DNA of 64,000 nucleotides from Paragyromitra xinjiangensis (taxonomy: Eukaryota > Ascomycota > Pezizomycetes > Pezizales > Discinaceae). The stretch covers positions 248,001 to 312,000 of the forward strand of contig JBCAMK010000005.1 of the NCBI GenBank assembly GCA_038503065.1, written 5' to 3'. Both the position numbers and the translations under genes were made by a program. Positions within the stretch are counted from its first letter, which is position 1. Each line of letters starts with the position of its first letter. Shown piece after piece: positions 49,501 through 59,689 of this stretch. Under the pieces are notes generated by a model. It was given only the letters and a program-made list of their open reading frames with translations, searched no databases and was not told the DNA's origin.

Positions 49501-49843
49501 TTGGGTGACGCTAAAGCTAGCTCGGAGACACTGGAACGATGCTGTTATAGTTTTCCTTATTTCAATTAGTCTTTAAGAAGACTTTTGTAACTGAAATGCA
49601 TCTCTGGTTTGTTAGCTTTAGTTCCTAACCAGTCAGTAGGCCGCACCCGACACCCAGAAAGTTTCCTCGCTATATCAGCAACCCTAGTAACCTCTAGTCA
49701 TTGCAATACTTAGAGAAATTGAAGAAACACTGATGTGAGACTGCTTTCAGTAAAAAGGCCCTCAAGGCTGGGAATGCCGGTACCCACACCAGAACAATTG
49801 AAGAGAGCGATAAATCGATAGCTGGAGTATCAATCAGATACAT
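46557..49843. other. No gene seen
   Basis: Frames at 48257-48631 and 48433-48780 (+) and 47982-48242 (-) lack recognisable domains; the first begins at GTG. No repeat was noticed. Confidence 0.4.
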
Positions 49844-50059
49844 CTAATTATCATGGCTGTGGACCCCTAAAAGGTGATGAACAGCATGCGCAAACAGAAT
49901 GCTGCTCAGACGAGGGAACGGGCCTAGAAAAGTGTGAGTAGGGTGAGTAAAGAAGACTGTGAGCGCCATAGCAGCGAAATTAAAAAATACGACGGCAGGA
50001 AGCGTGGGAAGAGCAGAGTGGGGACGATGAAACTGTTGTGAGAAATGGATGCGGCTCAT
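49844..50059 (-). CDS. Small hypothetical protein with hydrophobic core
   Basis: An ATG frame of 71 residues. SRIHFSQQFHRPHSALPTLP is followed by a hydrophobic stretch (AVVFFNFAAMALTVFF) and a His-rich end (AHAVHHLLGVHSHDN). It could be a small membrane protein or chance. No family recognised and no splice partner found. Confidence 0.22.
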   Translation of the reverse strand: MSRIHFSQQFHRPHSALPTLPAVVFFNFAAMALTVFFTHPTHTFLGPFPRLSSILFAHAVHHLLGVHSHDN

Positions 50060-50286
50060 CTGTCGATCAATACGACAAACCCTTCTTTGGGGCCTGGATC
50101 CTCAACTTGCAGAGCCGCATAAGTCAATAAGTAAGATTTCTGAGCACAAATCTTGTTGAGGCTCTAAGAGGTGCGAGTGCCCAAGACACGGCGAGAGATA
50201 AGATAACCATCTCCCATGAATCTATATCCATCAGTAAACCATAATATTTCTGCTAACCTACCGTTTCTGGGTTTCCTTCGGAGCGT

Positions 50287-50607
50287 TCATATGCTGCATC
50301 TAGTCCCGGAATAGTTCCTCCCGCTTCTCCATTCATTCCTCGGGACTTCTGTGCCGCACAGGATATCATTTTTATGCCCACAAGCAATATACCTCACCAC
50401 TTCGACAACGAAAAAATGAAGTCCATTTTCCAATGGCATTAAAACACAAGCTGAGGGTTTAAACCGTTTAAGGCCCTGATTCATCAAATGCTGTACGCAA
50501 GAAATCTCAGCAGTTCGGCAAGCCATCGCTCTAGCACCGCTAGAGTTCATCCGAACACCTAAAGAAAAGGTAGAATGGGCATACTTCTCACTTCTAAGCC
50601 CTACCAA
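50287..50607 (-). pseudogene. Coding-like fragment, unrecognised
   Basis: A minus-strand frame of 106 codons without an initiating ATG at its start. It reads protein-like segments MNSSGARAMACRTAEISCVQ and FFVVEVVRYIACGHKNDILC. A pyrimidine-rich TTTTCTTTAG acceptor-like site lies within its 5' part. It may be an internal exon of a decayed gene; the family is unknown. Confidence 0.22.
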
Positions 50608-51710
50608 CCGTAGACGTGTCGAAAAGCTCCTATCATCTTACACCAGCTGAATTATTGTCAGCTGAAGTAGACGTAGTTAGGGTCCCACCATCGCTTTAGT
50701 GTCGCTAGGCACGTGCCATGATTGATTTCCTTTCTTGAGGGATTGTGTCTGAAGATATTCAGATTGTTTCCCACAACTGCTGCGTAGGCTTGAGATTTGC
50801 GTCTTGGTGCCATCCATAGTGGAGGTGAAATATGGTTTCATGTGAATTTTGATCACTGAAACTGATTTTTGCCAAACAGGGAAACTCATCTCGACCTGCT
50901 CTAGCTAGAAAAGGCGGTTTGGTATATAGCCGTAACGGCAGCAAGTAGGGTAGGTGCCAAACTTCGCATTATAGGAGATGCGAAGGATAGAAAGAGAGGG
51001 GTAGGTAGGTGGAAGGTTAGAAGTGGAGGTTAATTATGTATTTAGGGTGATCAAAGCTCCTGTCAAGTCTAGTAGTCAACTATATCATTATTCGCTCGCA
51101 AAACAAAGTTCTTGCCTCTGTTCGTTTTCCAGTTGCTAACGGACCTAGGCCGTAACAGAGTTCTGTAGGGCCAAAAAATTTCAACAGGTCCTAAGTTTTT
51201 CAACTTTTCGGTCACCAACATAGATACTGAAGCTTTGTTGTTCAAGCCACTTCAGTTCCACTGAGATTAACGAATACCCGGCAGGGACAGATGGCAGTCC
51301 GAGCCCTGCGGGAAACGAAAATCTAGTGTAATTGAGATTGCGAGGCCCCTTTTTGAAGCAAAGCCAGAGGATGGCTAGGTGGGATAGACTGTGATATTAG
51401 TACTCGGTGCAGGTTAATTGAGACTGTGGTCAGCTATACTAGCCCATAAAAGGAGAAACAATTCTGAAAATAGTTACGACTATCAGCAGAGATGCCTTTA
51501 TTATTTGAAATCTTTTAATACCCCCCCACAAACATCCGTAGTCTTGCAACGATCTATAATCGTTCATCTTTTTTATGTTCTCTAAACTCGGGGAGTTCGA
51601 GCCAGTTACTGGAACTGAAATTTTTATCATGCTGAGTAACACGGTACTTGCAATCTTATAGAGCAGCATTAACTTTTATGCTAATATTAGGCATGGTCTA
51701 ATATTCGCGG
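50608..51710. other. No gene seen
   Basis: Short frames only (50677-50889 -, 51439-51669 -). No repeat was noticed. Confidence 0.45.
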
Positions 51711-52030
51711 GGATGGCAGCCCCGCGCTTTTGTTCCTCCTAGATGTCTAGGTCCAGGCTTTAGTCTTTTGGGTGTACACCAGGCAGGAAATGCGTTCCTC
51801 CTCTTTTGGGAAAGTGGAAATCGTCGAGATAGCCATCTCGGGGTAGATATTTGATGCAGTCCGACAACGCCAGCAGCGGCGGTTTTGCTCCCCATAGTTG
51901 TCTATGATTTATGGGTATGTCTTTTGAGTGTACGACAGGCAGGAAATGCGTTCCTCTTTTTGTGTAGCTTAGAACGCCGTAAGCTGTCCATCGGGAAATA
52001 TGGTATTGAGGGTGCTGCGATAGCCAGCCC
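51711..52030. repeat. Diverged direct duplication, period about 156 bp
   Basis: CTTTTGGGTGTACACCAGGC (51765) and CTTTTGAGTGTACGACAGGC (51921) are each followed by AGGAAATGCGTTCCTC and a T-rich run. On the minus strand both units read a related peptide (KRGGTHFLPGVHPKD and KRGTHFLPVVHSKD). Further similarity extends both ways (GATAGCCA near each end). Only two units are clear. Confidence 0.6.
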
Positions 52031-52059
52031 ACTTCTTTTTAGTGTTCTTTTTGTAGCCT

Positions 52060-52101
52060 TTTTAATACGCGTTGAAGCGGTTTTAATACGCGTTGAAGCG
52101 G
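52060..52101 (+). repeat. Perfect 21-bp tandem repeat, two copies
   Basis: TTTTAATACGCGTTGAAGCGG occurs twice without change (52060-52080 and 52081-52101). A G-rich stretch at about 52290-52365 has three looser 21-bp units of the GGTTTGAGATGATGGTG type. Confidence 0.85.
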
Positions 52102-52620
52102 TTTTGGTCTTAGTGGTTGGCAGTCGTCTGCAACTGACCAGAAATTTTCGGAAAATACATCCATCGATGAACTTTAAAAACGTCAGCTGTCTATCAATAC
52201 TGATTATTCGCATCCTCACCGAGTCCTTTGTCCGTAGAACAACTTCAGAGAGGAAGGTAAAATACCTTGATTATTCTGTACCGGGGATATTGAGGGATGT
52301 GGGGTTTGAGGTGATGATGGGGTTTGAGATGATGGTGGAGTTTGAGATGATGGTGGGGCTGAAAGTTGAAGGGTCACTGACTGCCGTCACCGCTGGTGTG
52401 TTTTCTGAAGCCCAAACTTCAACACATGTAGGTAATAGAAGAAATGAAGGAACAAAGAAATTAAATCAGAAGCATTTAAATGCTTATTACTGGTAGCTGA
52501 ACTATTTCCCGTTCACGTGCTGGTAGAAGTGGAGGGAAGCATTAGCACTTCGATGTTTAGAGGCTGAGTCCATGTATCGTAGACAGGAAAATACCCACCC
52601 GTACACCTGCAAGGCGGCGT

Positions 52621-53242
52621 GGATCCTCATTACTCTGATTGAGCCTCAATACTTTGGTGGATCCTCATTACTTTGATGTAGCCTAATTACATTGATGGAG
52701 CCTCAATACTTTGGTGGATCCGCATTACTTTGACGGAGCCTCAATACTTTGGTGGAGCCTCAATACTTTGATGTAGCCTCATTACATCGATGGAGCCTCA
52801 ATACTTTGATGTAGCCTCATTACTTGATGGATCCTCTATACTTTGGTGGATCCTCGATACTTTGGTGGATCCTCAATACTTTGACGGAGCCTCAATACTT
52901 TGATGGAGCCTCATTACTTTGGTGGAGCCTCATTACTTTGGCGGATCCTTATTACATTGATGCAGCCTGATTACTTTGATGTAGCCCCATTACATTGATG
53001 GAGCCTCAATACTTCGGTGGATCCGCATTACATTGCTGGAGCCTCAATACTTTGGTAGATCCTCATTACATTGCTGGAGCCTCAATACTTCGGTGGATCC
53101 TCATTACTTTGATGGAGCCTCAATACCTTGACGCAGCCTCACTACATTGATGGAGCCTCAATACTTTGATGTAGCCTCATTACTTTGATGGAGCCTCGAT
53201 ACTTTGGATCCTCAATACTTTGGTGGAGCCTCATTACCTTGC
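52621..53242 (+). repeat. Minisatellite, about 33 copies of a 19-bp unit
   Basis: A continuous array of GAGCCTCAATACTTTGGTG-like units. Variants alternate GAGCC with GATCC or TAGCC, CAATA with CATTA, and GGTG with GATG or GCTG. Most units are 19 bp; a few have lost one or more bases (near 52825 and 53205). Nineteen is not a multiple of three and no long frame crosses it, so it is not coding. Confidence 0.9.
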
Positions 53243-53809
53243 TGCGCATTCGTTCTCAGATTACTTGGTAGCTCTGTTATTCAGATCTTATCCGATCTGC
53301 CATTTGGCCGCTCTACCACCCTGGATTGCGCGCACACACAGCCTTGGGGATGAGTACGACACTACCACCAGACGTAAGATTTTATATAATTTTGTTATTC
53401 GGTTGAATAAATAGATTCATTTATGTGTAATTAGTACCCTTGAACCGAAAAATCTATTCCTCTCACCGTTAAAGATGACCAAAATAAAATAAACAACACC
53501 ACAACGAACCGGGGGAGAAACATTCCCAGCAATACCGGAACGAACAAGATGTAAGCAACAGACGACGAAACCAGCTCCGGAAAGTAGAAACAGCCGCTGG
53601 CTTTGATTTTGTTTCACAATTGCCGTCAAGACAAGACCAAAAAAAATTGACCGGTGAAACCGGGGGTATCAAAGAAAGTATAAATACATTAATATCACCA
53701 AAAACCCCACCACATTACCCATCAACCCCGTAACCCCCAAACCCCAAATCCAAAAATCAACACCACCCATAAGTTCCCCTTCTTCCAAGATCCCCAAAAT
53801 CCCCACTCC
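53243..53809. other. Spacer, likely 3' region of the DPBB gene
   Basis: No gene is seen. The CA-rich stretch 53650-53800 directly follows the stop of the DPBB gene on the minus strand and probably holds its 3' untranslated region. The frame 53417-53629 (-) has no recognisable content. Confidence 0.45.
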
Positions 53810-54445
53810 CTACAACCAAGTCCAACTAATCTTCACCCTCCCCAACCCCTCATCCGCCAGCACATCAAACAGCGCCGGCGAGAAATCCAAATCCTCCGGT
53901 AAACACCCAACACACCTATCCACCACCGTTGCCACCACGCTAACATTTTTCCCCGTCTCCTCCCTTACCCTCGTAGCCCACAACTTCCTCCCACATAACG
54001 GGTTCGTATTCGGATTCGTCCCGACCTGCACCGCGTCGAATACATGCCATGAGATAGCGACGATCGAGTCGGTTGACTTCGAGTCAATTCCGCAGGCGCC
54101 GAGGCCGGGACCGTAGTAGGTTGCGTCCCCGGTTTGAAGAACCTTGTTGGATAGGTTCGGGGTAAAGGCGGAAGAGGAGCTAGGCGGAATTAGTCAATTG
54201 TACCACGAACACGGGAGGTAGACATACGATTTGCGTCCCACTGTGAGTCCAATCGCAAGACCAAGTATCAAGGCGAGCAGCGCCAGCGCTGCGCCGAGGA
54301 GAACGAGAAGGAAGACATTGCGGCGGAGACCAAGGTAGGTACGCTCCTTGGACAACGGGAGGTGTTTCGGAAGGAATGAAAAAGCCGGGAGTGTAAAGAA
54401 TGGAAACTTCCGGCGGGGAGGGTCGTCGCTTAGAATAACAGTCAT
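53810..54445 (-). CDS. Membrane-anchored DPBB (RlpA/barwin-like) protein
   Basis: Two exons (54445-54228 and 54179-53810) join through a 48-nt intron (GTATGT, TTGACTAAT branch, CCTAG) to 195 residues. The ATG at 54445 is the only one in frame after an upstream TAA. Residues 1-40 are a short cytoplasmic head with charged and aromatic residues. RRNVFLLVLLGAALALLALI (about 41-60) starts the single membrane segment. A Ser-rich spacer leads to the double-psi beta-barrel (about 90-195), with the usual landmarks: ATYYGPGLGACG, AISWHVFDA, NPLCGRKL, VVDRCVGC and DLDFSPALFDVLADEGLGRV followed by KISW. Four cysteines and the conserved Asp residues are present. Fungal members of this family face the cell wall; enzymatic activity is unproven and binding to wall glycan is a reasonable guess. 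Confidence 0.88.
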
Positions 54446-56110
54446 TTTCAATGGTGGTGGGAGTGAAGGTGGAGGCGGGTGTCGGGCTTGTTATGCATTG
54501 CATGGAGCTGTCGCGTTGTCGCGTTGAGGCGAAAAGGAGGTACGGTGCAGGGGTGTGAGCGGCTACACGAAATTAGCCGAGACACAGGGACATCTCGGAT
54601 AAAACATCCGCTGGTGCGTACGACTGTGGTGGAGCTTATTTTCGTCGAAAGCGGTACGGTGGAAAAGCTTAAGACAAGATCATACATAAGCGAAACCTTC
54701 TTTATGTATTAATAAACATGTTTAAGATCATGATTATTCAACTGTATTTTTAGATGTGATGGAGATCAGTGCCACTTATCCCACTACCCACATCTCAAAG
54801 CATTGCCCAGGTCACTCCAAAAATATCCCACACCATTCCGCAGCAAGCCCCAAGTTAGGCGAAACACCCCCCAAAAAAGTTCACAAAAGAATGACATCCA
54901 ATCGACTGTAAATCCAATTTTAACTCCAGATTTCATAGTCCCAAAATACACTTTTTTATAAGCTCTTTGTTGATTTCAACATCGCGGTGTTTTTCCCCGA
55001 GCCATGATTAGTAGTGAGAAAAATGTCCGGGTAACCGATCTATCGACCAAATCGTAGCCATTTGGCCAAAATCTGAATCCTATGACGAGTATATCTTTTG
55101 CGATATTGAAGAAATTCCCAGGCAAATATTTTCTGGAATTTGCTCTGTGACTATCAATTAAGCAAAGATGAGAATTTAGCGACGAAAAATGGTTGACTTG
55201 AGAAAATATGAAATAAATTAGAAACTGTGGGTTTATCTTGTATCGTAGGTTAGTTTTGGTTATATAAATGGTGCTATCAGGTTTGGGGATTACATTCTTT
55301 ATTTTGCTTTTGACACGGTAGAGTGTCGAGGTGCTGTGCTGAGGTGTTGCAGTGTTGCATACAGTACTGCACCGAATATCACTCGGCTTCCATCGTTGAC
55401 TCGCCAACTTGAGCAGGGCATCTATCCCAATGCATAGTACCGCGGATAGGGATTCAATTCTCTATGTAAGCATTTTGTAACAGTCCGGTATTGACCAAGT
55501 CGAACTTCCCATGCTTTCCATATTTTATCCGAATTTTCCCCGGCGTCGATAGCCGGGATTTAGCACTGTTAAGTTCTACGCATCGCAATTGCCAACTTGT
55601 TACCTCTGATGGTATAGTAAACTCTTGCTACCTTCTATTAATACTGTAACTACATGCTATAAACCTTTTATTAAATCAACATCTTGTATTTCTTTAATTT
55701 CGAGAGGATACATGTACACGCAGCTCCGAAGCATTATTACAAATCGACGGCTAGATCCGGATGACAATCTCGGATTGCTGAAACTCGAAGTTTAACCTAC
55801 CACGTTTTCCTTTTCGGTATCATCCTAGAAAACCTTTTAATTTCAGTTTGGATAGTTCGCGCAGTAGAAGTATGGAGCAACCCACCTTAGCTTGTACGGA
55901 GACGTAGACTTCCCGGGACATTGTCTCACGGGCCAAGTTTTAGCGAGACACAAGCTTCTAGAAACCGGACAACACATTTTCGATTATTAAAAGATGGGAA
56001 AGATAAATTATCAGAGCCGTATCCATACACTCGCAATTACTAGAGGCCTTGATATTCCTAAAATTCATATATTCTAATTCATTAATTTCGGTGCGGCTAT
56101 CACTGGTAGG
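54446..56110. other. No gene seen
   Basis: Upstream of the DPBB gene and probably its promoter in the first few hundred bases. The frame 54976-55407 (-, 143 codons) begins at TTG and has no motif. A TACATGTACACGCAGCTCCG stretch at 55711 resembles the arm start of the element at 56111. Confidence 0.45.
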
Positions 56111-56421
56111 TACATGTACAGTTGCGTCCAACAAATTCTTGCGGTTTTTGAGGTGCCATGATGCAACGAGGCGCTACGAGCCCATACATGTAGCATAATG
56201 CCCCCAAATCCACTATGCTTCCCACAACTGAATCTCAATCACGCTAGTACAATAACGGACATACTTTTAATGCTTGAAGTAGTAGCGGCGAAACATGATG
56301 ATTTATTTTTGTTGGATAGTAAATATTTTTATTGAGTGGTTCATGGCATCTTGTCGCATCATGGTACTGCAAAAACCGCAAGGAAAACCGCAAGAACTTG
56401 TTGGACGCAACTGTGCATGTA
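56111..56421. mobile_element. Long-TIR element, family E
   Basis: The left arm (56111-56178) reads TACATGTACAGTTGCGTCCA and continues ACAAATTCTTGCGG, CCATGATGC. The reverse complement of the right arm (56343-56421) reads TACATGCACAGTTGCGTCCA, ACAAGTTCTTGCGG, CCATGATGC. The arms are about 70 bp with near 90% identity, except that the right arm has a small internal duplication (AAAACCGCAAG units). The core is about 165 bp. No coding capacity; MITE or foldback element. Confidence 0.7.
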
Positions 56422-56519
56422 TGTGTTGGGAGAGTCCAGATTTTAAACACCAGATATTGAAAAAACTTGGGCAAATACAACGTGGGCACGAGACTAAGCT
56501 CTGTTAAGCATAGATCTAG

Positions 56520-56568
56520 TCTTGTGCCCAGCCCCATGCACGCAGCTTGCTACGTACCGTAGGCAGTA
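56520..56568 (+). repeat. Family D end sequence, single arm
   Basis: CTTGTGCCCAGCCCCATGCA followed by CGCAGCTTGCTACGTACCGTAGG matches the right arm of the element at 57905-58202 and the arm at 28918. The partner arm was not found. Confidence 0.5.
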
Positions 56569-56639
56569 GGGGATGGGGACGAGCCTACATAGGATCATAC
56601 AAAATAGGATAAAATTCCGGGCATATGCTTTGGGTTTCA

Positions 56640-57155
56640 ACAAGCGTGCCCGTGTTTGGGTGTCATACCATGCAGGTCATTGAATGAGCAGATAAGGAAA
56701 TAAGAACATGCGACAAGGACAAAGAAAGATAAGGACATAGAGATAAGCAGATAGGTGGTTTTTCCCAGCGCCCACCATGTAGCACGTCCTTGCTCTGCTT
56801 CCAGGACTTGCTTCGAGCTGCTCTCCCTGGAAAAAAAATGAGATTTTGCCCACACCCCTCTTATCGATAGCCTTATCAGATCGTTGATTTGCGCACGGTT
56901 GCCAACTTTAATCACGTGTCTCATCAGGTGGAGGATGGAGCACCTCGGATACATGTAGGCAAGAGCTTCAGAGTCTGGTTCGAGACAATTATCAAGTCCG
57001 CTATGAAATATCTGGCTTGTCACGATTCAGATCCACCCCTTCCTGCTTAATATCATAACAAGTGATAAAAAAAGAAACCAACGATGGTCAGAGTTGATGA
57101 GGAGATGTCGGCTTGTGGCCGGCGTAGCCGCAAACGTTCTCGGAGAGTTCATCGG
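56640..57155. other. No gene seen
   Basis: Frame 56637-57023 (-, 128 codons) has one hydrophobic stretch (LLISMSLSFFVLVACSYFL) but no ATG-supported family match. No repeat was noticed. Confidence 0.4.
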
Positions 57156-57537
57156 GGAAAGTTTTTTTGGGTACCAGCCAGTTCTTGGGTTCCCGGAACC
57201 ACTACCCAGTCCTGAGGAAAACACTTCCCTGAGACTACCATGGGACTCCTCATACCACATTCTCTACCTCAAGCAAAAAAATCGTATAAGGAGTCCCATG
57301 GTCCTCCCAGAGAGGAAAGTGTTACCTTGGGGTAGTCTCGCGCCAGATCGCTCGGTTATGTAATTGATTAGTCATCGCGTGCTTGACCTCACCTCCTTCC
57401 GTACTCATAGGCAGCAAAGTGGAGTTACGATTATTACTTACGATGCTGACTAAGGGTCTTGGCACGATACTAACCTTCGGGCTGGGTAGTGGTTGTGGGA
57501 CTCCTAAGAATTGGCTGGTACCCAAAAAAAGTTTTCC
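57156..57537. mobile_element. Long-TIR element, family F
   Basis: The left arm (about 57156-57218) reads GGAAAGTTTTTTTGGGTACC, AGCCAGTTCTTGGG, CCACTACCCAG. The reverse complement of the right arm (about 57475-57537) reads GGAAAACTTTTTTTGGGTAC, CAGCCAATTCTTAGG, CCACTACCCAG. Inside lies a second inverted repeat, ACCATGGGACTCCT (57238-57251) with its perfect complement AGGAGTCCCATGGT (57289-57302). This makes a nested hairpin. No coding capacity. Confidence 0.65.
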
Positions 57538-57904
57538 TGATGTGTGTTTGTCCTTGATAGGCAGTCCAATGACTTTGTAGATTTCAGAGCCTTTGTCTCG
57601 AACCAGGCTCTGGGGCTCTGGGTGATGTGAACACAAGAAACACACTAAGCCTAATTGGGTTTGGTTCAAGACAGCGAATACCTAACATTTACCGAAAATA
57701 TGATTTTAGAGCCATTAAAGCTTTAAATATTGGAGATGTAGGTCTGGTATAATAAATTCGCTGTTCAATAAAATTTATGTATATTTACTGTGCATGTCGC
57801 ATGTTTGAAAAATGAGGGTAGCTGTTGAGGTTGATACTTTTGATGAAGGTTTGTGGGACTTTGAACATGAATACTGCGAAGGGTTGGGCAGGCAGTTTGG
57901 CACA

Positions 57905-58202
57905 CCTACGGTACGCAGCAAGCTGCGCTGTGGGGTTGGGCACGAGACTATATTCCTACGGCACGCTGGGCTTGTTCCCCTCACCTGATGCTTTATTGCG
58001 TAACAATCTTCTATTTCATTGGACCGGGCACGAGAATAACGGCACGCTGCATGAGCCAGGTACGCGGCTAGTGTGTTATTGGGTTTAGCGGCTAAGCATT
58101 CTATGCCAAAACGTCGTCACGCGACCAGCTTTGTGAAAACTTGGGATCAGGTGAGGTGGTCTCGTGCCCAACCCTGCTGTGCAGCTTGCTGCGTACCGTA
58201 GG
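57905..58202. mobile_element. Long-TIR element, family D
   Basis: The left arm (57905-57948) reads CCTACGGTACGCAGCAAGCT and ends GGGCACGAGAC. The right arm (58159-58202) is its reverse complement apart from a few changes, running GTCTCGTGCCCAACCC to CTGCGTACCGTAGG. The 298-bp unit has no coding capacity. Single arms of the same sequence occur at 28918 and 56520. Confidence 0.65.
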
Positions 58203-58299
58203 AGGGCGGCCATAGGCAGTTGGGGATAAGAACGAGCTCATCAAGGAGGAACAAAAAGTCTGACAACAATGTAATCTATCAACTTGCCCAAACCCACTT

Positions 58300-58830
58300 A
58301 CCGAAATGTTGACTCTCCGTTAGATTGTGAATTTTTATTTGGTATTTCCTAGAGACTTTATTATTTACTAAATTCATCGGTGTTAAATGGGATGCTTGTG
58401 TATGGATTAAGTCAAGTGGCATGTGGTCTTGTTGCTAGAACGGTGAGGTGGGAGAAGGACTCAACTTGTTCCTTTCTCGCGTCAGGTAGGTGCAGTTTCG
58501 TGAATGATCGCAGAAAACATCCGGTAACCATTGAACCCATTCAGGAAGTCAGCGAAATGGGTAATTTTTTAGCTTGGGGTTTCGTGTGATCTCTAAATGA
58601 TAGTTTATGTCGGAACAAAAATAAGAGTCGATAGTCAGATGCGGAAAGGCGTGATTTTGGGAATAGTTATCTACATATATCGGTTATCGGGTGGTATACC
58701 AAATACAAGGGCTAGTGCAACAACGGATGACAAGAAAGTGTGAGACCTTATGTTGCGCTGGGCCTTTGTCCAGTGCTGCTAGTAAGATCGTTGGGGTGTA
58801 GAAGTTAATTCATTTGCGGGGGTTGCCACA
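58300..58830. other. No gene seen
   Basis: Short frames only (58380-58589, +). No repeat was noticed. Confidence 0.45.
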
Positions 58831-59200
58831 GTGCCACTTTGGCGTGGCTAAAACTATAGGCTAGTTTATTCTACTAGCACTAGGGGCTGCTCATGTGTTA
58901 CCACATGAGCGTTGGGGGGGGGGAAGCAGTTGGAGGGTGGATTTGACAACGAAGGTATATTGGCTCATGGTGACTCTCTCTCATCTATTCAGCACACCAA
59001 GCCAGTTAAGAGTCCCGTGATATACACGTAGTTTTCTTAATTACATGTATGAGCGTAGTCCAGCAGGGTAACCCCAAGTTTCTGTCCTTTTCCTTATTTT
59101 ATGTAGGTTCCTGGTAAAGCGCAACATAATTTCGGTTGCGGGTTGCGGGGACTTTGAAAGCTTCAGGTGGGTAGTAATACTGCAAAAAAGAATCTAGTAT
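58830..59200 (+). repeat. Dispersed family R, uninterrupted copy
   Basis: Shares blocks in order with 59690-60700: GGCTAGTTTATTC against CCCTAGTTTCTTC, AGGGGCTGCTCATGTGTTAC against AGGGGCTGCCCATATGTTAC, GGATTTGACA, CTCATGGTGACTCT, and CCAGCAGGGTAAC against CAGCAGCGTAAC. It contains a run of 10 Gs at 58914. No coding frame. Confidence 0.5.
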
Positions 59201-59529
59201 CGAGTGGAGGGTGTATAGGTTCGGGCAAACGCCGTTCCTGATGTCAAGTAGAACGGTTGGTGGGGATAAGGCCACTGCTGAGGATTTGATTGTTAGAAAT
59301 CATTGGTTAAGGTCCCAGAGGCGAGTTGTGCAAGTGGTATCTCGGGAAAATCTTCGAGGTGACATTGTCCCTTGAGAACCCAACTTACTAGAAATATTTT
59401 ATCCAACCAACAAGATATGGCTAGTATCAACTACTCAGTGATATCCTATGCTTAGGGAGAATGTATTACGAAGAATCAAAAAGGTCACAGTTAGGTTTTT
59501 CTGTTGACCTTAACCCAGTGGGTGAAGAT

Positions 59530-59622
59530 TTCTCTACCCCGGGAGGGAATTGAACCTGCGTTCCCGGGCGACATAGTAGCCGCCGGTAAGCTACCATGGC
59601 TGATGATATTACGGCGCCGAAA
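59530..59622 (-). pseudogene. tRNA-derived sequence, degenerate
   Basis: On the minus strand a T-arm-like segment contains the B box GGTTCAATTCC (59544-59554), preceded by GGCG/CGCC pairing and an ATGGTAGCTTACC stretch that resembles a tRNA D region. The acceptor strands do not pair and the A box is imperfect. Read as a tRNA pseudogene or SINE remnant rather than a working tRNA. Confidence 0.3.
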
Positions 59623-59689
59623 TAGGTCTTATCGCACTTTCTGTACCTTTCTATAGTGTACCGATAAGATTGATCAGTTGAGCGATCGT

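Noticed and set aside
51885..52496. 203-codon frame on +
   Set aside because: Begins at TTG, not ATG, and crosses several short tandem repeats that create the open frame. No recognisable domain.
54976..55407. 143-codon frame on -
   Set aside because: Begins at TTG and has no motif. AT-rich sequence with long frames by chance.
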